Below, one piece after another: positions 34,986 through 46,429 of a stretch of DNA of 64,000 bases. The notes beneath the pieces are model-generated. The model was not told the origin of the DNA. It did not search any database and saw only the letters and a program-made list of their open reading frames with translations. Location: NCBI GenBank assembly GCA_021234155.1, contig JAJEKV010000079.1, positions 2,888,261 to 2,952,260 on the forward strand, given 5' to 3'. The stretch's first letter is position 1, and every line of letters starts with the position of its first letter. A program made the translations under genes and the position numbers. The stretch comes from Isoetes taiwanensis. Its lineage: Eukaryota; Streptophyta; Lycopodiopsida; Isoetales; Isoetaceae.

Positions 34986-35800
34986 ACTCATAGTCAATTT
35001 CTCCTATTAATGCATTTAAGTCTCTTATATGTGATTCTCTTTGTTGAAGCATTTCAATCAAGTAGTTCCTAATGGCTTTAGTTGGAAGCTCAAAGAAATG
35101 AGCTAAAGATCTCGCACTCGTTCCATACCTTTGCCGAGTATCTTGATAGGCTGGGTAATTTAAAATTGCATGTTCTTCATCTTCTATCTCATCTAGACCA
35201 CAAATCTTACTAAATCTTTGATTTCTTGGGATGTTTTTCCATCTTCCTACCTCGATACCAAGATGACACGAGCTCAGTCTCATTCTACATATAGTGTGTC
35301 GCATTTTCATCGACAGATATTTTGTCAAGTACCCTGCATCTATCAGCATTGGTTTCATATGATTTCTATAGTCATCCCTTTTTGTTCCTGCCTTATCCCA
35401 CATTTTCTGCAACATATTTGTGGCCACCCACTCTCTAATTGTTTTTGGATCCAAATCTTCCATTTTCATACCCCATTTCTCAAGCCATTTTTGGAAGTCT
35501 GTATACCAGCCCTTACACGAACTCTCTAACATAGCAAGTTTTGAGTACTTGTCATCTTTCATTTCTAAGACTTTTTTCAAGTAAGTCGGTGTTCGACAAA
35601 GGGCTTCACCTTCCAAGGGTAACATATTACATTATGCCAACATCATTTCATAAGGTGTTTGAAGCTTTACCCCTAATTTAGTGCATAGGAACTATTTATC
35701 TATTTGCTTCCAAAATTCCATGGGCAATCCAGACCCCATGTTTCACTCCATATAAAACCACAGTTTGCAGAGTCTTGTACAATATCTTTTTTTAGACAGA
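34966..35800 (-). mobile_element. Second LINE ORF2 C-terminal fragment, opposite strand
   Basis: The minus strand is open for about 220 codons: LPLEGEALCRTPTYLKKVLEM, then RMRLSSCHLGIEVGRW, then CGLDEIEDEEHAI. Upstream, with stops, it continues as YKTLQTVVLYGVKHGVW, the typical LINE segment after the reverse transcriptase. Compared with the plus-strand fragment, the first and last knuckle cysteines are Ser and Tyr, so the zinc site is lost. Its C-terminal end runs into the TTTC tail of the plus-strand LINE, so the two meet tail to tail. Confidence 0.75.
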
Positions 35801-35879
35801 AGTGCCATATATCTACTTTCTTACACTGCTTCTGTATTGAAAAATATGTAACCCGCCGTTTGTTCTCTGCTCTATATAA

Positions 35880-36300
35880 CCTGCTTGTCCATATTTATAG
35901 GAGGTGTGGTGCATTATTGGAAGCAAATAGATTGTTTGAAAGAATAAATCAACGGAATGTGTTCTTCTGGAGCATTCTGAAAAGATCATATTTGGTTATT
36001 TAGATTATGCCCACAAACTATTCGAGGAAATGCCAGAGCGCAATGTGGTATCATGGATTACCATGATCCAAGCTTATTCGAAGAATGGATATGACAAGAA
36101 GCCCATCAATTCTATGGACAAATGCAAGATCGAGGCCTTACAGCCCAGAATACAGCAATGATTACAGCACATACCCAGCATGGAAATGGTGCTGAAGCTC
36201 TCACAATTTTGTTGCGACATAAATCTTTTTATGAGATCAAATATGTGCACCTTGGCTCAAGTTTAATGGAAAGTAATGGCTGGAGAATAAGATAATAAAA
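35880..36300 (+). pseudogene. Second PPR remnant
   Basis: Reads YRRCGALLEANRLFERINQRN, then, after frameshifts, KLFEEMPERNVVSWITMIQAYSKNGYD. These are two to three pentatricopeptide units of PLS type. The frame is lost near 36000 and again near 36080. It is not contiguous with the remnant at 29.2-30.2 kb; a LINE cluster lies between. Confidence 0.7.
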
Positions 36301-36846
36301 AGCTTGGGATTTACTGAAGGTCGACAAATCCGAATCTTTCTTCATGAAGCTAAATATTCTTCTTGTTGGGCTATAAAGAAAAGATTTCTGTGACGTTGAA
36401 CAAGATCATATTGAGAGACTGTCCACAACATTTGTGATTTAGCAGCGGATTTCTATTTGGGATATTTTTTATAGGCTGCATGTTTGATTACGAAACTCTT
36501 CATTGTACACAACACTGCTGCCAGAAGTGCAATGCTAGAAATGCCCAAGCATCTTTCTGGATAGCATATGAGACTTACTTTTGTCAAGCTTCTCTGATGC
36601 CGTGATGGTTAAGTATTCAATATCTGGGGATTCTTTGATGTTTTTAAAACCGGCTTCACTTGTTATTTTACTCGAGCACCAGGTATTTGCAAATACACAT
36701 TTGCATATTTTTCAGTACAACCAAGGCAAGCAACTCTAGCACAAGTGCCAAGCTAATTTATTAAACATTTTGTCAAGCTACTTGTCACTAAACCTGCCCT
36801 CAATTAAAGCGCTACACCAGCAGGATAATAAAGTGCCAGACTTTGG

Positions 36847-36885
36847 AGAATAGAATAGAATAGAATAGTTTTTTTAACGTCCTCC
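36847..36885 (-). mobile_element. LINE 3' tail (AATAG repeat plus terminal UTR)
   Basis: (AATAG)n is followed at once by TTTTTTTAACGTCC, the inverse of the terminal LINE UTR also present at 42.8 kb. Only the last bases of an insertion remain. Confidence 0.6.
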
Positions 36886-38304
36886 TATTTTTGCCCTTGG
36901 ATAATGACTTGAAAAAGTGCAAGATATATTATTGGGAACAAAATGACCCACATGTGTCCTAATGCTCATGCAATTCTTAAAGCTTCCACAAGCTATCCTG
37001 GAAGTTGGAAAATCGTATATTGAACTTCGTTAATGACAATTACTTCATGCACCCAACAATTTTGCAAATGTTCCATTTCCCACCAAATTTTGTACTTTTC
37101 ATACTGCACTAACTCTAATAGTTGGTGACGGCCTGTGCATGTACACAACATTCCTGTGCATGTACACAACAATTCTGAGGTGATTGGAGAGTGGATTTGT
37201 GGTAGATGAGATGCTTGAGAAAGACACCAAACAAATCTTAGGTAAACAACACCATATCGCCCCTGCTTTTGTATAACAACAGTTATCTTTTCGGTAAAAA
37301 ATAAGTATGCAGTGCAGACAACCTGCCCTGCCCTTGCTTGAATTGAATTGGATCGTCATGCTCTTAATTCTACCTTGCTGGTTGCGCTCTGTTGGCGCCG
37401 CCATGCAATTTGCATTTTATCTCTATTTTCAAGGTTCGAAATTTTGGGATTTGACGCTGGAAGCTCTACTTTGATTCGAAAGGTCTTGTTGCATTGGAAG
37501 CTTTTGCTAAGAAGCTTTCTTTCTTTGCATTTTCTCCACCCTCGGCATCGACATAATTTGCCATTTCCTTCTCCTGGAAACCTCCCGAACGTTAATACGT
37601 TCGGAACGCATGTTCCTTCCGAATCCAGCCCAGATAATGCGTTTGCAGCTTCTGTTCCATACAGAAAAGGAAAGTAGGTCTTCTTCCGCTTAAGGAAGAG
37701 AGGCATTGGCCATGGCTTAAAGAAGAGAGGGATCGGATAGGGTTCGTACCATAGTTCGTACCATAGCTAACATGGGAACGGGATATTCAAGTATATTCAA
37801 GGGATCTTTTGAGTATATTCGAGGTATATTCCTTTTTCTATTGGGAACTAGAGTGGGAACTTATGGAACTCTGGACCCTCGGGAACGGAGTTGGGAACGG
37901 GAACGAAGTTGGGAACTTGATTCTCGATAGCTATGGTTCATACAACTATGGTAGAGCTATGAAACTCCACTAATGCCACTGGGGTTCAGGAAACTCCTTG
38001 TCGCTGTCGGAAGTCCGTTGCTTTTGAGGCGATAGCCAAAAAGTCCAAGCTTTGTGGTGATGGAAGTGCTCAGATGCACACGTGGCATGGTCCGCAGCAT
38101 GTAGATGCGGCAGAGAGCATCGGTTTTCTTTTTAAGACCCATCAATCATTAAGACATCATTCTAAAAAACCATGTGTCGGCTATATTGAATTAGTAAGGA
38201 AGAAAATATTGAAGAACAGAAAAGGAAACTCCTTTATATAGGAGGGATTACATGGCATAAGGTGATTGTTTTGAACATACATTGCCCATATTTGTGTAAG
38301 ACGC

Positions 38305-38402
38305 GCTTTTTCTTTTTCTTTTTCTTTTTCTTTTTCTTTTTCTTTTTCTTTTTCTTTTTCTTTTTCTTTTTCTTTTTCTTTTCTTTCCTTTCCTTTCCTT
38401 TT
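38305..38402. repeat. (CTTTTT)n microsatellite grading into CTTTC
   Basis: About 13 hexamer units, then CTTTC pentamers. It could be a retrotransposon tail by analogy with the LINE tails here, but no UTR motif adjoins it. Confidence 0.9.
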
Positions 38403-39525
38403 TTTATTTACATTTTCATTTAGCCTTTCACCGTTTCTTTTTTTCCTTCACAACATCGGCCCGCCTTTGCACCAAGCCTGCCTTACCGCTATTTTTTTAT
38501 TTTTTTTATTTTTAGCACACCAGCCTAACCAAGCCTACAACCTTTCTTGCAATTCTAGCCTATCCACGTAGCAGTTCCACGTCACCAAAAATTGATATGG
38601 CTAGATTTACACTGTTAGATCTTGCCTTTTCTAAATCCACGGCCATGGAAATTAGAAAAGCCAATAAAATAGATGACGGAGATGAGAAAAGGCGTTTCAA
38701 CCCATCACATCTTTTCGTGGCCTCATTTTCGATTTTTTTTTTCCCATTCCCTTTTTTTTTTTTTTTTTTTTGGAGACCTCTTTACATTATGGAAACTACA
38801 TTATCTAACTCATTAGGTGAACTTTCATTGGGTGTTTAACTTCCCAACAAGCAAACTACACGAAATAAACATAGAGCAATTTTTCGGGCTTCAACATTGT
38901 ATGACGACAAATACAAACACTTATACTAGAATAGATGTTACAACTACCCTTTTCCACTATTTCAGAGCATAGTTGTAAAACCAATATTTTCCTTCGACGG
39001 AATACGAAATACATTTACAATATAAATTTTTGCCTTATTCTCAAGGAAATACGTTGAGTGAGAATACAATTTTTTTCTGTTTTCCTGCATTACACATGAT
39101 TGTTCATTAATTATAAGTCTTATTTTACTGTAAGTCTTGCCTAGTGAACTAAATGATGAGCATCATACTAGTAACACCAATCTACTACATCTACAATGTT
39201 ATTGCAGATAACACAAGTATTTTCTTATATTAGCATGCATGCTTTAAAGTCAGAACCATCAACCTTTTATAGCTGTACATTTGTAAAAACCCTGTTGGAG
39301 GAGAGCTTCAATATGTAGCACAATAACAGGGGGTTAGTTTTAGATTTTTATACGCTTTTTCACATGGTTTTTCTATGATTTCGTTGTTGTATTCGTTGAG
39401 GTGTACTAGATAGTATTTCTAGAGTGCACCCTTTATGGGCCGTTGATTTTCGTTGGTTGGAACAATCCGAGGGTTGTTGTCTTTCTCTGCATGTGTTTGT
39501 GCATGAACACTGCGTATGTGTATGC

Positions 39526-39634
39526 ATGTGCATGTGCACATGCATGTGCATGTTCATGTATATGCATGTGTATTGTGCATGTGCAAGTGCATGTGCATGT
39601 GTGCATGTGTGTGCATGTGTGCATATGCATGTGT
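39526..39634. repeat. Alternating TGCATG-rich tract
   Basis: Alternating purine-pyrimidine words (TGCATG, TGTGCA, CACATG) over about 110 bp, a sequence type able to adopt Z-DNA. The Cys/His-rich ORFs across it are artefacts. Confidence 0.85.
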
Positions 39635-39968
39635 ACTTGCCCTCTTGGATTCTTATTGCCGGAGTGGATTTTACTACCACGAGATGGATTTTTTGCTCAC
39701 ACTTACAAAGGTATTTGCTTTTTAATGTTTCTTCAGTTAGCATAATGTTTTTTTTTACAAGGAATTGGTTTCCTGCTACAATGTAGTGCTGAAAAACCCC
39801 ATTTTGTTTCCTTCCTAAGATTTGCTGCAGATTCAAAAAGAATTTAGAGTTTAGCCCTCTGTTTGCTTCCAACTCTTGGATATTCCTGGCTGCCGGATTG
39901 TTCATAGCAGCCAGCCTTTAGCTTCAATCAACAAACGGATTCTTATGCACACAACAGGCGGATTATTC

Positions 39969-41391
39969 CGCCCCTTTTCCATATCCACCTTGAATCAGTC
40001 AAAGCGGTGGCCACAAGAATGCATTTATATTGTAGGTTTGGAACTTTAATTGAACCATAAGGTGAATCATGCATTACCTTTAAGCTAGAGATGGAGCATC
40101 CAAAATCATATGGATTGATAAACAATGGTGTCATTGTGAAAGAGAAATAGTTGTAGCGGAAGTAACAATATGTAGCATAATAACATAGGGTTTTCTTTGT
40201 TTTGCAAACTTTATGACTTTGAAATAATGGGATCAATGCTGCTCTATCTTTATGGTAACTTTTACTTATGTTCTATTTGTTTTATTGTGATCAAATTCAA
40301 AAGCTCACGGTGATGAAAGCCTCAAATGAATTCTAGTTTTTTTTCGGTTTTTTGAATTGTTGATTTAAATGCGTGCAAAATACAATTATGAGGCATCCAA
40401 CATATAAAAATTAAATCCCCCAACACATAACAACCAACACATAACAACCATTGACATTAACAACCAATACATAACGACCATTGACATTAATTAACACAAC
40501 CATTGAGTCCAACACATTTAAATTAAAATCCCCCTTAAACCCCCTTTGGTTTGGGTGCATATTCACACGGGGGGTGACATAGGGCAGCGAGAGCCCTCAT
40601 AATTGTATTTTGCACGTATGAAATCAACACCATATAGTATTCCGCTTGAAATCTTATAGTATTTTGCGAATCTTGTTATACAGTATAGCAAATTTTGTAC
40701 TTGCATACCCCACAAACGAGGAACTTTACGTACGGTATAGATTAAGGAATAAGGGGTGAATATGCCTATCCAACGCTCTGTTTCTGAGTCACCCCCGGTG
40801 TGAATATGCACCCAAACCAAAGGGGGTTTAAGGGGATTTTAATTTAAATGTGTTGGACTCAATGGTTGTGTTAATTAATGTCAATGGTCGCTTATGTATT
40901 GGTTGTTAATGTCAATGGTTGTTATCGTTGGTTGTTATGTGTTGGGGGATTTAATTTTTATATGTTGGATGCCTCATAATTGTATTTTGCACGCATTTAA
41001 ATCAACACCATAAAAACAAAAAAAAAAACTAGAATTCATTTGAGGCTTTCATCACCTGTAGCTTTTGAATTTGATCACAATAAAACAAATAGAACATAAG
41101 TAAAAGTTACCATAAAGATAGAGCAGATTGATCCCATTATTCTGAAAGTCATAAAGTTTGCAAAACAAAGAAAACCCTATGTTATTATGCTACATATTGT
41201 TACTTCCGCTACAACTATTTCTCTTTCACAATGACACCATTGTTTATCAATCCATATGATTTTGGATGCTCCATCTCTAGCTTAAAGGTAATGCATGATT
41301 CACCTTATGGTTCAATTAAAGTTCCAAACCTACAATATAAATGCATTCTTGTGGCCACTGTTTGACTGATCTGCGTGACATGGAAAAGGGC
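39969..41391. repeat. 1.4-kb imperfect palindrome with about 0.55-kb arms
   Basis: The left arm, about 39969-40560, is repeated in inverse orientation at about 40800-41391. Matching landmarks include GGCCACAAGAATGCAT with ATGCATTCTTGTGGCC, and CATATGGATTGATAAACAATG with its inverse at 41240. The arms differ by scattered substitutions and small indels. The 240-bp centre is the interior of a TIR element also found at 55.2 kb. Confidence 0.85.
40535..40840. mobile_element. TIR element (MITE), copy 1, at the palindrome centre
   Basis: The ends read CCTTAAACCCCC, TTTGGTTTGGGTGCATATTC and ACACGGGGGGTGAC on the left, with the inverse on the right. The interior starts GGGCAGCGAGAG and carries CCTCATAATTGTATTTTGC. 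A closely similar copy lies at 55175-55480. There is no transposase. Confidence 0.75.
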
Positions 41392-42099
41392 TATTTCACA
41401 TATATAAGTAATAACGTGCAGCAATAAATGGTGTGCATTCCAACTTTTGTATGCATGAGGATATGTTTTCTCATGCACATGAAAGTTGGAATATTTAGTC
41501 CCATCACTTCTTGACCAAAGTTCAAGTATTTCGAAAATTTGCATCACCGTCACCCTATTTTTAAACGATGTCAAATCCTTATAAAACAATGAAAGCCACA
41601 TTATTGACTTTGAAGATATAGATTACAACACTATTCAAGAAGACCAATGATCTCCATGTCTCATGTTCTACTTTCAACTATTATGCTGAATCATGCAACG
41701 TATACATATTCAATTTGTCGTTGCCCCTCCACTACCAACTCCATGAGGGCAACCCTTTGTGTGACAACACCTTGTTTCCTTTTTCAATCACTACTTCAAT
41801 ATCTCAAAAAATGAACTTGCATTAAAAATCAGCCTAAAAACCAGTACATATGTGGTTTCCTCATACAATAATCCAAAATGCATGTGTTTTTTATGATTTT
41901 GGGAACCCATTAATAGTTTATATTATATCTTTTGTACTAGTTCTAAAATTTACACTAGTTTCTAGAAATCGTATTAGTTTTTAAGATGGGTTATAAGTGT
42001 ACACTAATTTTGCAAAATCATTGCTAGTTCACATTATGTTTGATTATATGAATTTAACATCTTATAAAGATTTATTTTTGAAAATCATTATTTGGGAGA

Positions 42100-42745
42100 T
42101 ATGTTCCCGCCTTCCCTCGCCACTCCCCATTCTCCCCCTTCCCCATGTCACTTGCTAGGGCTTCGTTGAGGCATCAATGGCAACTGCCATACCCTGCCCA
42201 GCCGCTCGAGTGAAGGCGCTCACCACACAAGGAGATTTGTGGCAATTAAGGGAGATTGGTTGCTTTTTGAAGGAGAGTTGCTGCTTTTGGAAGGAGATAT
42301 GTTGCGCGTGCTAAGTTTTTAAGGCATTTGCTACATTTTGGTGCTACCAGTGGAGATTTTTGGAGAACAATAAAGTGCTATATGTTTTCTTTGATTTCTA
42401 ACTATTTCTTACTAATTTTAATGATCATTTGACGAGTTTCTTTCGTTGTTTTACAGGTTTAGGAAGGGGGCAATATCTAGTCTGGCTTGGTTCGTATTCA
42501 TGCTTTGTGGGTATTTTGGAGTCTCTAGGTAAGTTTCTTACTTGCTAAATTTGCATACATACAAGCATTTTTATATTACGAATTTGTTTTCACAGATGTT
42601 TCAGGAGACTTGAGCTTTGTATCAAATGCTTCTTTTATCGCCATTTCTATCTGTACAGAAAAGAGAAGGGGAGTAGCTAGAAAGGCTGCAAAATAGAAGA
42701 TATACTACATTGCAGCTCTATCCTTGTAGGGCCATGCTGTGATCA
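42100..42745 (+). ncRNA. Possible spliced transcript, tentative
   Basis: A C-rich leader has an ATG at 42177 (MATAIPCPAARVKAL...). It is followed by exon-like blocks 42457-42528 and one from 42596, each preceded by a pyrimidine tract and CAG; the first is followed by GTAAGT. The open frame ends after about 45 codons and no family is recognised. The region stops at a LINE tail at 42747. It may be a decayed gene or chance splice sites. Confidence 0.2.
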
Positions 42746-42746
42746 T

Positions 42747-42870
42747 AATAGAATAGAATAGAATAGAATAGAATAGAATAGAATAGAATAGAATAGAATA
42801 GAATAGAATAGAATAGAATAGAATAGATTTTTTAACGTCCACGGAGACCAATAGGTCCGGCATTGAAGCT
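42747..42870 (-). mobile_element. LINE 3' end with expanded AATAG tail
   Basis: About 15-16 AATAG units (42747-42826) adjoin TTTTTTAACGTCCACGG, then AGACCAATAGGTCC, the inverse of the LINE terminal UTR. The same terminal sequence is at 46375-46405. The copy is 5'-truncated to a few tens of bases of UTR. Confidence 0.75.
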
Positions 42871-44119
42871 TCTGAGTAGTGTTGTTGAAAGCAACAGTGG
42901 CAACATTTGAAGCAGAGCTTTTTGAAAACAATAGTGTCATTTGCAAATGATTGTGCTTTTTTATATAATAGTGGGTTTTTAATGTAATTTTGCTTTCGAA
43001 TATGATAGTTGATGTCGTTTTGAATTTAGTTGTACTGAACTGTTAACAACTTAACAAAAACAAGATGGCTGCAGAATTAGGATACCCAACTTCCATTCTG
43101 TGATGTAGCCATTGCCACATGGCAGCATAGAAATGCATAACTAAAAAAATTGACCTTGTTTTTATATTGTGAGTTGAACGCTAAAGACTTTCAAACACGT
43201 CTTTTTTAGATAGGAAGTGATAAACACTATGCAATGACTACATTAAAAATGGTAATTATTAGAAACTCGCATCAAATTTCAATATCTCCACTTTTATAAG
43301 CATTTGCAAGTCAAAGGCCACATGCAATAAACTTGAGAAACCATTGGCTCAATCATGCTTTACCAACTACATGGCACTTTATAGGGGGCCAAAAGAAGTC
43401 ATTATTTTTATGAAGGATGAGAATGAATGTTATTTGTCATGTGGATTCGAAATTCTGGTATTGTTAAAAGAAAAGATGCTTCATTATGACTAATCTATCA
43501 TTTTTACAGTAGTCTATGATGTGAAGGGTTTTTGAGAACTAGGGTCTAATAGTTCGCTTTCTTTATAAAAGTAGGCTGAGACGCCAAAGAGATATTCGAA
43601 CTCTATCGTTCTCTTCTTTTATAAAAGTAACAAAGTCCTAGAATGAAGACAACTCCTCTTTTTTGTTTTCTTCGTAAGGACATGTTCCCTTTCTTTAATC
43701 TACTTATGTTGTCCTAGAGCATGTCTTGTCATGGTCCAAATTGCAAGATTTTCCTAAAAAAAAACAATTCTTTAAGGTAAGGTATTATCTGAGAACTTTA
43801 CTATAGAAATGTAGGAATTTGTCAAGGAACGAAAGTCACAAAGAAGGCAATTGCTTGGAAGGGTGGGGACAGCAATAATTTCACCTTTGATAAACAGTGG
43901 GCCTTGAGTCTTAGGATCATGGAGGCATAAGATCTTCAAGAAGCACACCTGTCCCCGATGGCGCCGGCCAAACTAGCATTATCATCCTTGGAGGAGGTAA
44001 AATTATAAGATCCATCACATGGGAGTGAGAAATATAATAAGAGGAGTCTCAAATGTTACTATTATTGTGGTCAAGAAGAAGAAGAAGAAGAAGAAGAAGA
44101 AGAAGATAGGACTAGCCGC

Positions 44120-44227
44120 CTTTTCCTCTTGACCCGGGCCAGCCCCAAAGGAACGTTCCGACCTGGTCCAAGAGGTCAGGCAAATAAAGCAGCAGGGGAC
44201 TTTGTGGTCCTATATTCAAACTCAACT
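44120..44227 (+). promoter_or_regulatory. Conserved upstream block of the X8 genes
   Basis: The 100 bp before the start (CTCTTGACC, then GGGCCAG, then CAAAGGAACGTTC, then GACCTGGTCCAAGAG, then CAAATAAAGC) is shared with copies 2-4 at 52.85, 54.12 and 57.18 kb. AAATAAAG, about 40 bp upstream of the ATG, is a TATA-like candidate. In copy 1 the adjacent (AAG) tract at 44073-44106 is expanded to about 11 units. Confidence 0.5.
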
Positions 44228-44874
44228 ATGGCAGTGGCAAAAGCATGCATTCTTTTGCTCTCAATTGCGGTGGCCATTCTCGCCTCGATCTCAGGTAAGA
44301 AATTCCTCCAAATTTGATCTCTTTTTCTTCACCGAAGCTGATCAAATAGGTTGGATTGAGTTAAATTAAATTGGGTTGACTTGAATTGAATCAAATTGGG
44401 TTCAAATACCCGTGCTACTAAAATAGATCCAATGGGCTAAATTGAATTGAATTGAATTGAACTAAATCTGATTAATTGAAGTTGAATTTGATTGAATTGG
44501 GTTCAGGGGCTCATGCTGCGCCGATATGGTGCGTGGCGAAGCCGAGCGCAGATGGGCCAGATCTACAGAAGGCCCTTGATTGGGCATGTGGACATACAGA
44601 TTGCTCTGATATTCAACCTGGTGGATGCTGTTATAATCCTGCTTCGCTGATTGCCCATGCCTCTTATGCCTTCAACAAATATTACCAGATGAATGGTCGC
44701 AATCCTTGGAACTGTGATTTCTCTAACACTGCCATCGTGGTGGTTTCTGATCCAAGTACGTGAATCATGTTTCTTAATTTCTCACTCCTCTTTTTTCGAT
44801 TTTAGTTTTCTCCCATGTTTGAACGCTTCGATTGTTTTGCAGGTTATGGAAGTTGCAAATACCCGTCTAGCTGA
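44228..44874 (+). CDS. X8-domain (CBM43) secreted protein, copy 1, 115 aa
   Basis: Exons 44228-44294, 44507-44755 and 44843-44874 splice in phase at GT-AG sites. The product begins MAVAKACILLLSIAVAILAS, a signal peptide. The X8 domain follows: WCVAKPSADGPDLQKALDWACG, DCSDIQPGG, HASYAFNKYYQ, NCDF, and YGSCKY at the end. The Cys of WC, ACG, DCS, CY, CDF and SC are present, the six that form the domain's disulphides. X8/CBM43 modules bind callose (beta-1,3-glucan). Stand-alone members such as the PDCB family act at plasmodesmata and cell walls, usually with a GPI signal, which is absent here. The in-frame Met at 44129 is not conserved in the paralogues, so I start at the signal peptide. Confidence 0.85.
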
Positions 44875-45210
44875 ACTTGGTCACCATAAATTTGACTTTG
44901 TTACACTCACCATAAACTTCCGTTTAGTTATGCTCGATTTCTTAATATTGTTCATTTGATCTCTTATGGTTCCATGACCTCCTTTTGGTCTTCTTTTTTC
45001 TAATTCAAAGTCTAGTCCTCCTTTTGGACTTCACATCGCTCTTTTCATTTTTCAAGTGGACTTTTTGAAAACAATAAGAATAATGCTAAGAGATACAAAG
45101 TTACAACAACAACAATAACAAACATAACGACTAAGTAGTGTGGAAAACTCAACCAATTACCATCTAGTCACTTAAAGCTTGTCGCCTAATATAAATAAAC
45201 AAACATGGAT

Positions 45211-45276
45211 TTTTTTTTTTTTTTTTTTTTTGAAGAACGACAAACTTTATTGAAACTCCAAGCCAAAAACAAAATA
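45211..45276 (-). mobile_element. 66-bp poly(A) retroposon fragment with target duplication
   Basis: A T-run of about 21 bases is followed by GAAGAACGACAAACTTTATTG. On the minus strand this is an AATAAA-containing 3' end plus poly(A). It is flanked by AAACAAACATGGAT at 45197-45210 and 45277-45290. The paralogous site near 55793 has one copy of that word and no insert, so this is a recent retrotransposition into X8 unit 1. Confidence 0.85.
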
Positions 45277-46290
45277 AAACAAACATGGATGTGATCCCAT
45301 CTACTTTTAAAACTAGACATTTCTTACCATAACATAACCATATAAAAACAAAAATGAGTTTGTCATGCCGTTAGCCAACTTCAATTTACAGTAGGCTATG
45401 TGCATAATGATGAGCACTATGCAATGTCTACATTAAAAATAGTAACCATTAGAAACTTGCATATCAAATGTCAATACCTCCACTTTTATAACCATTTGCA
45501 AGTCGAAGGCCACATGCATACAAGATAAACTTGAGGAATCATTGCTCAATCATGCTTTACCAACTACATGGCACTTTTTAGGCCAAAAGTAATCATTATT
45601 TATACAAGAAATTTATCGCGGCAGCCAAGGCCGCCGCGAACATTTCTTTGGTTCCAAATAGGATTGGTTCCAAATAGGATTGTACCCACTGTGAATGTCC
45701 AATGTATATATCTATTTGAAATTTGTCAAAACCTTAACTTATTTATGTTGTATAAGGTAAAAAATTGCATTTGAGGTGAACGTTTTTGAGTTGTGAAGAC
45801 GAAAACTCTTAAAAAACCCCATTTTATATAGTACACTTGAAGAGTTTATTTGCTATTCACCAATATATTTTGATGAAAGTGTAGTAGAAGAATAAAAAAC
45901 TAGCACGAACAAACAATTTGAACAAATGTCTTATAAGTATACTAAATAGTGGTTTGTAAGTTTATGCCACAAGCACAAATTTCTAATTCCATTGTCTTTA
46001 GATTCTTTGGGACTCCATGCAATTCATAGCATGGTATGTTATTTCCATGCAATTCAGAGCATGGTAGGTTATTGTATGAGTTCATGGAAGGAGAGCAATG
46101 ATATTTTCTACAGCAAATGTTACTCTTTATAATTACGCAATCATAATGATAATGAGTTGAATAAGACTTGAAAGAAAGATATGGAATCGTTCAGTTTTCT
46201 AGATTATGTAGCCCATACATATTTTGCAACACACAAATCAAATCCACTTTTTCCACCAAAGGATATACCCAAAAGACGGGATGCCCATCG

Positions 46291-46352
46291 AAGTTAGGAC
46301 ATCAGAATACCCATCCATTCAATCAAGGTAAAACCATTTATCTTCTTTCAAA
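46291..46352. repeat. Left 62-bp target-site duplication of the LINE
   Basis: Aligns without gaps to 50100-50161 with six differences, all but one transitions. Contains CCATCCATTCAATCAAGGTA. Confidence 0.9.
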
Positions 46353-46429
46353 GAATAGAATAGAATATGATTTTATCGTCCACGGAGACCAACTGGCCTA
46401 TGGGACCCAAGTACAAAGAGAGAGCAGCA

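Larger units (their letters stand above)
36301..39968. other. AT-rich spacer with simple repeats
   Basis: Contains the LINE tail at 36847, GGGAAC-type degenerate repeats around 37740-37920, a (CTTTTT)n tract and a TGCATG-rich tract. Both strands have ORFs of just over 100 codons at 37350-37700, without motifs. The segment 39312-39455 matches 54800-54935. Confidence 0.45.
43200..45400. repeat. Segmental duplication unit carrying X8 copy 1
   Basis: 43210-43395 matches 45400-45605. 43400-45380 matches 52080-53800 in pieces. The 3' flank at 44920-45070 is repeated at 53540-53700 and 55500-55700. The unit therefore was tandemly duplicated, and the second unit was later split by the 45.6-52.08 kb block. 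Confidence 0.75.

Noticed and set aside
39424-39905. Long Cys/His-rich ORFs on both strands
   Set aside because: They are translations of the TGCATG repeat in several frames at once, with no domain pattern.
42743-42946. ORF ending in repeated FYSIL
   Set aside because: Translation of the AATAG microsatellite tail.
44129-44227. Start of X8 copy 1 at the upstream Met
   Set aside because: That Met is not conserved in copies 2-4 and would bury the signal peptide.
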